This document shows positions 22,379-30,000 of a stretch of DNA of 34,022 nucleotides, piece after piece. Position numbers and translations under genes: made by a program. Each line of letters starts with the position of its first letter. The first letter of the stretch is position 1. Below the pieces are notes generated by a model that searched no databases, was not told where the DNA came from, and saw nothing but the letters and a program-made list of their open reading frames with translations. Source of the DNA: Solirubrobacter taibaiensis (GTDB lineage Bacteria; Actinomycetota; Thermoleophilia; Solirubrobacterales; Solirubrobacteraceae); NCBI GenBank assembly GCA_027587225.1, contig JAPDDQ010000065.1, forward strand, positions 1 through 34,022. The letters run 5' to 3'.

Positions 22379-24321
22379 GACGCTTGGCCCTCGCGGCGGT
22401 GGTGCTCACCCTGCCCGTGGCGACGGCCGACGCGTGGGTCGCGCCCGGCGCGGCCATCGTCTCGGCCTCGTTGGAGCTCCGCGAACAGGGCGACGAGGCC
22501 TCCGGCAACGCCGCGATCTCCGCCGACGGGCGCTACGTCGTGTTCGAGACGCGCGCGCGCAACCTGTTCCCGCCGACGTTCGCGGATCCGCCCGGCGCGC
22601 ACTGGCAGGGCGGCGTGATGCGACGCGACCTCACGACGGGCGCGCTCGAGCTGGTTGCGCCCGGCGACCTGATCGGCGACATCGCCGGCGAGGTGCAGGT
22701 GCGCGGCGCGCGCAACGGGTCAGTGTCCGGGGACGGGCGCTTCGTCGCGTTCTCGACGGCGCAGAAGCTCGTGCCCGAGGACGTCAACGGGAACATCGAC
22801 GTGTACGTCCGCGACATGGCCTCCGGCGCCTACGAGTTGATCTCGGCGCGCGACGGCACCACCCAGCCCGCGGGCTACGCGACCCGCGATCCCGACACGC
22901 CCGGACGCAACCCGGGCGCGGACGTCAGCCCCGGTGTCGCGATCTCGGCGGACGGCGATCGGGTGTTGTTCCGCACCGTCGACATCGGATCCGACCTGCC
23001 GGACCGGCTCACGCCCGAGACGCCCCCGTACCAGCTGTTCGTGCGCATCCGGTCGACGCGGCGCACGCTGTTGATGACGCGCGACGCCGGCAACGAACCC
23101 GCCGGCGGGGCGCGCATCGGCGGCGCGCTCAGCGCGGACGGCAGCGCCGTCGCGTGGGCGGGCGCCAACGCCGGCGTCCAGACGCGCTTCCTCGACGGCG
23201 AGTTCCCCGACCCGGCCGCCGCCTACTACCTGTGGCGCCGGGTCGATGTGGGCGGCACGCGCCGGATCACGGGACCCGCCGAGCCCGAGGTGCCCGGCTG
23301 CGTCAGCTACGACGCCAGCCCGACGGCGACCGGCGCGTGCACGGGCCCGCTCGCCGAGTTCGAGCAGTCCGTGGCCGGCATCAACACCTTGCCCGCGCTC
23401 AGCGCCAACGGGCAGCGGGTCGTGTTCGTCACCTCCGCACCGCCACGTCCGCCCACGACGGGCTACGCGATCGATCTGTGGATGACCGACATGACGGAGG
23501 GACGCTCGCGCACCGCCGCGACGGTCGAGCTCACGCGTGAAGGCTCCAACCGCGACCCCGCCGACGCCGCCAACATCACCGCCGTCGCCATCTCGCCCGA
23601 CGGGCGCTGGGCCGGCGTGCTCACCCAACGCACGCGCTTCCTGCTGCCCGCCCTGCGGCTCGTGAACACGCCGACGAACGTCCCCGGCACCGAGGAGCTG
23701 TACGTCGTGGACTTGGAGGCCCGAACCGTCGAGCGGGCCGCGAGGGGCGCGAACGGCGGCAACGCCGCCGCGAGCATCCTGCCGCCGCTCTCGCTCTCGG
23801 ACGGCGGGCGCCGCGTCACGTTCACCTCGACGGCGGAGAACCTCTTCTTCGGCGACGCCAACCAGCGCGCCGACGTGTTCATGATCGACCGGCTCGACAG
23901 CGCACCGCCGGTGCCCGACGAGCCCGAGCCGCCCGCGGAAGCGCCGATCGAGGTCTTCGATCCACCCCCGGCGCAGGTCGCCAAGCTGCGCGTCGCGGTC
24001 CGCAAGGCCCCCGGGGGCCGGGTGCGGCTGCGCGTGCGGGCTCCGGGCCGAGGGAAGTTCGCGGTCGAGGTCCGAGGCCGCGTGCCCGACTCCGACGGTC
24101 GCCTGCGTGGCTCGGCGAAGCTCCTGGGCAAGGCCGGCAAGACCGTCAAGAAGTCCGGCGACGTCACGATCGAGATCAAGCTCGCGAGCAAGTACGTCGC
24201 CGTCACCCGGCGCGAGAAGAAGCTCGATGGCCGCGCGACGGTCGTTTTCACACCGGCTTCCGGCGCTTCACGCGAGGGCGCGGCGAACGTGCGATTCGGC
24301 GCGCCGCCGAAGCGCAAGTAA
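22375..24321 (+). CDS. Secreted TolB/PD40-type beta-propeller protein with basic C-terminal domain
   Basis: The 648-residue protein starts at an ATG overlapping the previous stop (ATGA). A signal peptide (MRRLALAAVVLTLPVATADAW) is followed by a clear propeller of PD40-like blades, each with an SxDGRxVxF phrase: AISADGRYVVFET, SVSGDGRFVAFST, AISADGDRVLFRT, ALSADGSAVAWAG, ALSANGQRVVFVT, AISPDGRWAGVLT and SLSDGGRRVTFTS. That makes seven blades, the closed-ring number typical of the fold. A Pro/Glu linker leads to a lysine/arginine-rich C-terminal beta domain of about 110 residues ending GAPPKRK. The protein is exported and possibly wall- or polymer-binding. Its ligand is unknown. Confidence 0.83.
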   Translation: MRRLALAAVVLTLPVATADAWVAPGAAIVSASLELREQGDEASGNAAISADGRYVVFETRARNLFPPTFADPPGAHWQGGVMRRDLTTGALELVAPGDLIGDIAGEVQVRGARNGSVSGDGRFVAFSTAQKLVPEDVNGNIDVYVRDMASGAYELISARDGTTQPAGYATRDPDTPGRNPGADVSPGVAISADGDRVLFRTVDIGSDLPDRLTPETPPYQLFVRIRSTRRTLLMTRDAGNEPAGGARIGGALSADGSAVAWAGANAGVQTRFLDGEFPDPAAAYYLWRRVDVGGTRRITGPAEPEVPGCVSYDASPTATGACTGPLAEFEQSVAGINTLPALSANGQRVVFVTSAPPRPPTTGYAIDLWMTDMTEGRSRTAATVELTREGSNRDPADAANITAVAISPDGRWAGVLTQRTRFLLPALRLVNTPTNVPGTEELYVVDLEARTVERAARGANGGNAAASILPPLSLSDGGRRVTFTSTAENLFFGDANQRADVFMIDRLDSAPPVPDEPEPPAEAPIEVFDPPPAQVAKLRVAVRKAPGGRVRLRVRAPGRGKFAVEVRGRVPDSDGRLRGSAKLLGKAGKTVKKSGDVTIEIKLASKYVAVTRREKKLDGRATVVFTPASGASREGAANVRFGAPPKRK

Positions 24322-24329
24322 CTGTCTTG

Positions 24330-24358
24330 TTGCTGACCTGTCAAAGGTCTGTTCTAAG
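24330..24358 (+). promoter_or_regulatory. Candidate housekeeping promoter upstream of the PstS2-FtsH operon
   Basis: TTGCTG (24330-24335) and TCTAAG (24353-24358) are separated by 17 bp. They lie in the most AT-rich patch of this gap, which is notable in so GC-rich a genome. Transcription would begin near 24365 and leave a leader of about 125 nt before the ATG at 24490. Visual match only. Confidence 0.35.
24338..24355. promoter_or_regulatory. Weak PHO-like direct repeat upstream of the second PstS gene
   Basis: CTGTCA, five bases, then CTGTTCT gives two half-sites in 11-bp register, resembling the classical Pho box (CTGTCA-N5-CTGTCA) with two mismatches in the second half. It overlaps the candidate promoter core rather than lying upstream of it, so control by PhoP is uncertain. 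Confidence 0.3.
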
Positions 24359-24367
24359 TCCGTGAAC

Positions 24368-24427
24368 GCCCTTCCACAAGCGGGCCGAACTCCGAGAGGC
24401 TGCCGACCGTCCATGCCCCGGAAGGGC
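24368..24427 (+). ncRNA. Possible structured mRNA leader closed by an 8-bp stem
   Basis: GCCCTTCC (24368-24375) and GGAAGGGC (24420-24427) are perfectly complementary and would close a 60-nt domain in the leader of the second pstS-like gene. Between them is GC-rich sequence with further pairing potential. I recognise no known riboswitch class. Simple chance pairing in GC-rich DNA is possible. Confidence 0.25.
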
Positions 24428-24489
24428 AGGTGCGTCCGGTCGCTCTGGGCGCGAACCCGTCTCGTCAGTTGAAGGAGTCACTCCCGCTC

Positions 24490-26295
24490 ATGTCTTCGTT
24501 TGGGCCCCGCCCGCGACGGCGCCACCTCGTGCTCAGCGCCTCCGCTGCGCTGGCCACGATGCTCATGGCCGCGCCCGGCGCGTCCGCGCAGTTCACCCTG
24601 GCCGAGTGCGCCGGCTCCGCGGCGCCCGGACGTGGCGCCTCGTTCCAGAACACGGCGTTCACGAGCTTCCGCAACCTCTACACGACCGAGGGCACGGGCT
24701 GCGGCTCAGCCGCCAACGGTCTGCTGACGTGGGACGGCGCCGGCTCGGGCGCCGGCCGTCGCGCGTTCGGTGAGCGCAGCGCGCCGAACACCAACGGCGA
24801 CCGCGACCCCAACATCCGCTGGATCGGCAGCGACGAGCCGCCGACGCAGGGCCAGCGCGACCAGATGGAGAAGGGCCCGATCGTCCCGGGCTCGGCCGGC
24901 GTCGACCTGACGGTGGCCGACAACAGCCCGGTCCACGTGGTCCCGGTCGCCATCGGCGCGGTCGCGATCCTCACCCACCTCCCGACGGGTTGCACGAGCT
25001 ACGGCGCGACCGGCAACGACCTCTTCCGCGACCGTCCGAAGACGTCGCTCGCGGCGCTCGAGGACGTGTTCCGGGGCACGGCGACGACGTGGGGTGACCT
25101 GATCCCGACGCTCGAGCCGAACACCGCGGCCTGCCGCCAGGCCCCGATCCAGCGCCTCGTGCGCCGCGACTCGTCCGGCACGACGTTCGCGCTGCGTCAG
25201 CTGCTGGCCAAGATCGACCCCGCCAACGCGGCCGACTGGAAGACCCGCGCCGGTAGCGCCTCCTGGCCGAACGAGGCCACCGCGGCCGTCGTGAAGGCGG
25301 ACACGGACGGCGGTTCCTCGCTGGCCGACAAGGGCATCGCCACGCCCGGCACGATCGGCTACGTGGACCTCGCGACCGCGCGTGCGCGTGGCTCACAGGC
25401 CTACACGTGGGACGCCGCCCAGGCCGTCGACCGCACCTTCTGGCTGCCGCTGCAGAGCTCGACGACGGACACCGGCAACTACTTCGATCCGCAGTCGGAC
25501 GCGCAGGGGTACAAGCTCAACAACGCCGCGCGCGGCGCGAACTGCTCCGCCGTGGACCCCACCGGCGTCCCGAACTCGACGCTCGGTGACTGGTCGGCCG
25601 CCGACTCCACGATGAGCGAGGACGGCTACGCCGCCTGCACGCTCACCTACGACATCCTCTTCGACGACTCGGCCGCGGTGTACTGCAAGTCGGCCGCCGA
25701 AGAGGCCAAGGCGCGCACGATCAAGGACTACTTCGCCAAGGCCGTCGTGTCCCCGGCCGGTCAGAACACGCTGCCGGGCAGCGACTACGCGCGTGTCCCG
25801 GCCACCGTGATCGACACGGCCCGCGCCGGCGTGGCCGCGATCGGCTGGAACAAGGGCGGCGCCGGCCGTCCGTGCGGCGACGAGCAGCCGCCCCCGCCGC
25901 CGGCCGCCACGGTCACCCCGACCCCGACGCCGAACACCCCGCCGCCGCCCCCGGTGGCGCCGAGCAACAACGTCACGGTCCCGTCGACCCGCGCGGTCGG
26001 CACGACGATCCGTCTGTCGCTGCAGCTCCCGGGCGCCGGCAAGGTCTCCATCACGTCGTCGGCCAAGCCCAAGAAGGGCAAGGCGGTCACGCTCGCGGCC
26101 AAGACGGTGAACGTCACCAAGGCTGGTGCGCAGACCGTCACGCTGAGCCTGAACGCGAAGGCCAAGAGCGCGCTCCGCAAGGACAAGAAGCTCAAGTTCA
26201 CGCTCAAGATCACGTACACCCCGACGGGCGGCACGGCAAAGACGGTCACCAAGACCATCACCGTCAAGCAGCCCAAGTCGAAGTCCAGCAAGTAA
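24490..26295 (+). CDS. Second PstS-like phosphate-binding protein with Pro-rich linker and basic C-terminal domain
   Basis: The 601-residue exported protein has a signal peptide with an arginine-rich start (RPRRRHLVLSASAALATML...ASAQ). Its PBP-like domain (about residues 35-460) is related to PstS: SAAPGRGASFQNTAF at the ligand loop, VPVAIGAVAILTHLP, then LEDVFRGTATTWGDL and the phosphate-contacting RRDSSGTTFALRQLL. Several Cys suggest disulfides. A proline-rich linker (about 467-495) leads to a lysine-rich beta domain ending KQPKSKSSK. It is more than twice the size of the pst-operon PstS. The ATG at 24490 follows GAAGGAG at a 12-nt spacing; a GTG at 24430 would bury the signal peptide behind 20 extra residues. 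It is co-transcribed with the FtsH-like gene 4 bp later. A related anion as ligand is possible. Confidence 0.82.
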   Translation: MSSFGPRPRRRHLVLSASAALATMLMAAPGASAQFTLAECAGSAAPGRGASFQNTAFTSFRNLYTTEGTGCGSAANGLLTWDGAGSGAGRRAFGERSAPNTNGDRDPNIRWIGSDEPPTQGQRDQMEKGPIVPGSAGVDLTVADNSPVHVVPVAIGAVAILTHLPTGCTSYGATGNDLFRDRPKTSLAALEDVFRGTATTWGDLIPTLEPNTAACRQAPIQRLVRRDSSGTTFALRQLLAKIDPANAADWKTRAGSASWPNEATAAVVKADTDGGSSLADKGIATPGTIGYVDLATARARGSQAYTWDAAQAVDRTFWLPLQSSTTDTGNYFDPQSDAQGYKLNNAARGANCSAVDPTGVPNSTLGDWSAADSTMSEDGYAACTLTYDILFDDSAAVYCKSAAEEAKARTIKDYFAKAVVSPAGQNTLPGSDYARVPATVIDTARAGVAAIGWNKGGAGRPCGDEQPPPPPAATVTPTPTPNTPPPPPVAPSNNVTVPSTRAVGTTIRLSLQLPGAGKVSITSSAKPKKGKAVTLAAKTVNVTKAGAQTVTLSLNAKAKSALRKDKKLKFTLKITYTPTGGTAKTVTKTITVKQPKSKSSK

Positions 26296-26299
26296 AGGG

Positions 26300-28288
26300 A
26301 TGAAGAAGGACTCATCAGCCCTCGCGAGCCGTCCCAGCGCTGCCAAGCGTGTCGTCGGAAGCCTGGGAACACTGCTCGGGGGGCTGGTGCGTCCCCTGCT
26401 CAAGGACCGCTTCTCAGCGTTCCTGCTCATCGCGTCGGTCGCCCTGACCGTCTTGTTCTTCTCGCTGCTCGGCGCGACCCAACCGTCGTCGCCGGGCCGC
26501 GAGATCCCGTTCTCCTCGATGCTGCAGTACTCGGAGAGCAAAGGGATCGTGCGGGCGACGCTGCTGGACGAGGACGCCCGCGTCGTCGCGACCACATCCG
26601 GCGGCGCGCTCTTCTGGTCCGCGTACCCGGCGTCGGACGCGCAGACCACGGCGCTCATGACCACGCTGCGCGACAACGGCGCGGTCGTGATCGTCGACCA
26701 GCAGTCCAGCAAGCCGGCGAAGGCGATCCTGGTCCAGTTCCTCGTGCCGATCCTGCTGCTCGTCTGCCTGTTCGCGCTCTTCACGCGGATCGGGGCCGAC
26801 GGCGGCGCGGGCGGCATCGCGTCCTTCTCCAACTTCAAGGGCAAGGGCCGCAAGCGCGGCGCGAAGAACCCGAACCGGATCACGTTCGACAACGTCGCCG
26901 GCGCCGGTGAGGCCGTGGTCGAGCTGCGCGAGATCCGCGACTTCCTGGAGAACCCGGGCAAGTACTCCGGGGTCGGCGCCGCCCCGCCCAAGGGCGTGTT
27001 GTTGGTCGGCCCGCCCGGTACCGGCAAGACCCTGCTCGCCCGCGCCACCGCCGGCGAGGCCGACGCGGCGTTCTTCTCCGTGTCCGGGGCCGAGTTCGTC
27101 GAGTCGCTGGTGGGCGTGGGTGCGGCGCGCGTACGCGACCTGTTCGCCAAGGCGCGCAAGATGGCGCCGGCGATCATCTTCATCGACGAGGTCGACGCCG
27201 CCGGACGCAAGCGCGGCGCCGGCATCGGCCAAGGCAACGACGAGCGCGAGCAGACGCTCAACCAGCTGCTCGTCGAGATGGACGGCTTCGGCGGCGAGGC
27301 CGGCATCGTCGTGATGGCGGCCACGAACCGCCCCGACATCCTGGACCCGGCGCTGCTGCGGCCCGGCCGGTTCGACCGGCAGGTCGTGGTGGACCATCCG
27401 GACGTCCACGGGCGCTACGAGATCCTGCAGCTGCACGGGCGCAAGAAGCCGATCGATCCGGACGCGGACCTGATGGAGGTCGCGAAGCTGTGCCCGGGCT
27501 TCTCCGGCGCCGAGCTGGCGAACGTCGTCAACGAGGCGGCGCTGCTCGCGGTGCGCCAGGGGCAGGACACGATCGACCAGCCGACGCTCGAAGAGGCGAT
27601 CGACCGTGTGGTCGCCGGCCCGGCCAAGAAGTCGCACGTGATGAGCGTGCGCGAGCGCCAGGTCGTGGCGATCCACGAGGCCTCGCACGCGGTCGTCGCC
27701 CGCGCCGTGCACCAGACCACCGGTGCCGGCGGGCAGAAGCTGTCGATCGTCGCCCGCGGGCGCACGCTCGGCACGGCCGCGTCCCAGCTGATGGACAAGG
27801 ACGTGACCGTCATGCAGGAGTACGACCTACAGCGGCAGCTGTGCGCGATCCTCGCCGGCGCCGCGGGCGAGAAGGTCCAGTTCGGCGTCGTCTCCACGGC
27901 CATCAACGACGACCTGCACGCCGCCACGAACCTCGCCCGCTCGATGGTGACGTCGTTCGGCATGTCGCCCAAGCTCGGCATGGTCACGATCGGCGAGCAG
28001 GGCGGCGAGGTGTTCCTCGGTGCCTCGCTGCAGGAGCTCGGCTCGGTCGGCCCGGCCACGCTGGACGTGATCGACGCCGAGGTCGAGCGGATCGTGGCCG
28101 AGTCCGTGCAGCGCGCGACCGTCGTGCTGCAGGCGAACTGGTCCACCGTGCGCGAGATCGCGCAGGTGCTGCTCGACCACGAGACGGTCTCGGGCGTCGC
28201 GCTCGAGGCGCTGCTCACCCCGGTGGTCGCCGAAGCCGACCTGCCGATGACCAACGGGCGGCGGGCCGTGCAGCCGCCGGTCGAGTGA
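26300..28288 (+). CDS. FtsH-family membrane AAA+ zinc metalloprotease, divergent paralogue
   Basis: The 662-residue protein has transmembrane helices at about 38-58 and 143-162 with a ~80-residue external domain between them. An AAA domain follows with Walker A GPPGTGKT (237-244), Walker B IIFIDEVDA and second-region-of-homology NRPDILDPALLRPGRFDR. The peptidase domain has HEASH (H459, E460, H463) and third zinc ligand D538 in INDDLHAATNLARSMVT. Protease and ATPase residues are all present, so it should degrade membrane or exported proteins. Divergent points are the central pore motif, LVG with L270 where FtsH has Phe-Val-Gly, HEASH instead of HEAGH, and LSIVARGRTLG replacing the usual IIPRGRALG strand. 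Only four bases separate it from the PstS-like gene; AAAGGG abuts the ATG. The cell's housekeeping FtsH is probably elsewhere. Confidence 0.93.
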   Translation: MKKDSSALASRPSAAKRVVGSLGTLLGGLVRPLLKDRFSAFLLIASVALTVLFFSLLGATQPSSPGREIPFSSMLQYSESKGIVRATLLDEDARVVATTSGGALFWSAYPASDAQTTALMTTLRDNGAVVIVDQQSSKPAKAILVQFLVPILLLVCLFALFTRIGADGGAGGIASFSNFKGKGRKRGAKNPNRITFDNVAGAGEAVVELREIRDFLENPGKYSGVGAAPPKGVLLVGPPGTGKTLLARATAGEADAAFFSVSGAEFVESLVGVGAARVRDLFAKARKMAPAIIFIDEVDAAGRKRGAGIGQGNDEREQTLNQLLVEMDGFGGEAGIVVMAATNRPDILDPALLRPGRFDRQVVVDHPDVHGRYEILQLHGRKKPIDPDADLMEVAKLCPGFSGAELANVVNEAALLAVRQGQDTIDQPTLEEAIDRVVAGPAKKSHVMSVRERQVVAIHEASHAVVARAVHQTTGAGGQKLSIVARGRTLGTAASQLMDKDVTVMQEYDLQRQLCAILAGAAGEKVQFGVVSTAINDDLHAATNLARSMVTSFGMSPKLGMVTIGEQGGEVFLGASLQELGSVGPATLDVIDAEVERIVAESVQRATVVLQANWSTVREIAQVLLDHETVSGVALEALLTPVVAEADLPMTNGRRAVQPPVE

Positions 28289-29994
28289 GACGGGTCGCGA
28301 CCTTCGCGTCGTTGGCGTGGATCTGCGCGGTCGCTCCGGTGAGCGCGCAGACGCCCGCCGGCTGGCGTCTCGAGCAGCCCGCCCCACCGGCGGGCGCGCC
28401 GTTCAACGTCGCGCTCGGGGCGCCGGGTGCGCTGACGTTCTGGTCCACGAACCGGGGGCTCCTCGGGGTCGAGGGCAACAGCGTGATCCCGCGCGGCATC
28501 CTCGCCTACGACGGCGAGTCTTGGCACACGCTGTCGACCGTCTGCGGCGGGCCCGGGGACACGATGCGGATCGCCTGGGCGGCCGCGAACGAGTTCTGGA
28601 CGGTGTCCGAGCCGAGCCAGCCCCGGCAGGGTTCCGGCACCGCCCTGTGCCGCTTCAAGGACGGCGTCGTGGTCGGCTCCTACTCGACCGCCGACACCGC
28701 GGCTGATCCGTACCGCCAGATGCACGCCGCCGCCTGCCGCACGCCCGACGACTGCTGGTTCGCCGGGATCGGGTCGCGCGACCCCACGGGCACGCGTGTG
28801 GGCGCGTTCCACCTGCACTGGGACGGCGCGACGCTGCGCACCGTCTACAACGCGGGCAGCGGCCGCGCGGTGACCGACATCGAGCCGACCGAGACCGGCT
28901 TCTTGGAGTCCTCGGCCGCCGGACCGCGCCGCGGTTCGCCCGCGACGCCGGACCCGCCGCCGCTCGAGTCGCGCGCATTCCTGCTGCAGCGGGTGACCGG
29001 GACCGGCTTCGCCGACGACCCGTTCGTGCCCGCGCTGGAGGCCGATGGCGGCACCGAGCTGCTGGCGTTGGACGGTGCGGACGGGCGCTACTGGGCCGTC
29101 GGCGGCGGTGCTGCCTCGGGGCCGGCCGTGATCGATCGCGGTGTCGACGGCGTCGTCCCCCGCCCGCCGGTGGCCGTCGTGAGCGAGGGTGGCGCGGCGT
29201 TCCGCGAGCTCCCGCTGACCGGCGCGACGTTCGGCAGCGCCGATCGCTTCGAGGATGTGGCCGCGGTGCCGACGACGGCGACCGCGTGGGCTGCGCTCGT
29301 GCCCTACGCCGACCGGGGGCGCACGAACGCGAAGGCGCTCGTCGCGCGCTTGGACGCCGCGACCGGGGCGGCGACCGTCGAGTCGCTTCCGGCCTCCGGC
29401 TCCGGCCGCGGGTCGGCGGCGCGGATCGCGTTCACGTCCCCCACCGACGGCTGGATGGTCACCAACGCCGGCTGGCTCTTCCATTACACGGACGGGACAC
29501 GACCGGCCAAGGACGCCGACCCGGCGTTCGCGGGGCCGATCACGTCGCGCCCCAACGAGTCCGCCGAGCAGTTCGTCCCCGACGCGCCGCCCGCCGACGA
29601 CTCCCAGCGCTTCGCGCCGCCGCCGGTCGCGATCGAGCCCGAGGCCGCCGCGCCGGCGACCCCCGACCCCCTGCCGGCGCTGATCCGGCGCGTGAGCAAG
29701 CCGAAGCTGTCCAAGAAGCTCGTGCTGTCGATGAGCTTCAACGTCACGCGCAAGGCGCGCGTGCAGCTCGTCGCGCAGCGCAAGGGCAAGACCGTGGCGA
29801 AGAGCAAGAACCGCACGGTCAAGAAGGGGCGGTACACGTTCAAGTTGCAGCTGTCGCGCAAGCGGTGGCCGACGGCCCTGCGCTTCCGCACCAAGGAGCT
29901 GACGATCGACGAGTCGCAGCTGGCGCCGCCGGCCGACGACACCGTGACCACGACGCCGTCGCCGGACGACACGACCACCACCACGGGAGGCTGA
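28285..29994 (+). CDS. Secreted propeller-like protein with basic C-terminal domain
   Basis: The 569-residue product starts at GTG overlapping the ftsH-like stop (GTGA). A signal peptide (RRVATFASLAWICAVAPVSAQ) leads to repeated strand units with tryptophan-rich turns: LTFWSTNRGLLGVEG, EFWTVSEPS, DDCWFAGIGSRDPTG, RYWAVGGGAAS and DGWMVTNAGWLFHYTDG. The pattern recalls photosystem-II-stability-factor (HCF136/YCF48) or sialidase-type propellers. A Pro/Ala linker then precedes a very basic segment (residues ~472-545, KKLVLSMSFNVTRKARVQLVAQRKG...) and a Thr/Asp-rich tail. No catalytic motif is recognised. It is followed after 6 bp by the next large exported protein. Confidence 0.78.
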   Translation: MRRVATFASLAWICAVAPVSAQTPAGWRLEQPAPPAGAPFNVALGAPGALTFWSTNRGLLGVEGNSVIPRGILAYDGESWHTLSTVCGGPGDTMRIAWAAANEFWTVSEPSQPRQGSGTALCRFKDGVVVGSYSTADTAADPYRQMHAAACRTPDDCWFAGIGSRDPTGTRVGAFHLHWDGATLRTVYNAGSGRAVTDIEPTETGFLESSAAGPRRGSPATPDPPPLESRAFLLQRVTGTGFADDPFVPALEADGGTELLALDGADGRYWAVGGGAASGPAVIDRGVDGVVPRPPVAVVSEGGAAFRELPLTGATFGSADRFEDVAAVPTTATAWAALVPYADRGRTNAKALVARLDAATGAATVESLPASGSGRGSAARIAFTSPTDGWMVTNAGWLFHYTDGTRPAKDADPAFAGPITSRPNESAEQFVPDAPPADDSQRFAPPPVAIEPEAAAPATPDPLPALIRRVSKPKLSKKLVLSMSFNVTRKARVQLVAQRKGKTVAKSKNRTVKKGRYTFKLQLSRKRWPTALRFRTKELTIDESQLAPPADDTVTTTPSPDDTTTTTGG

Positions 29995-30000
29995 GGATCC

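Noticed and set aside
24430..24489. GTG at 24430 as start of the second PstS-like protein
   Set aside because: It would place about 20 polar residues before an otherwise standard signal peptide; ATG 24490 has a GAAGGAG site upstream.
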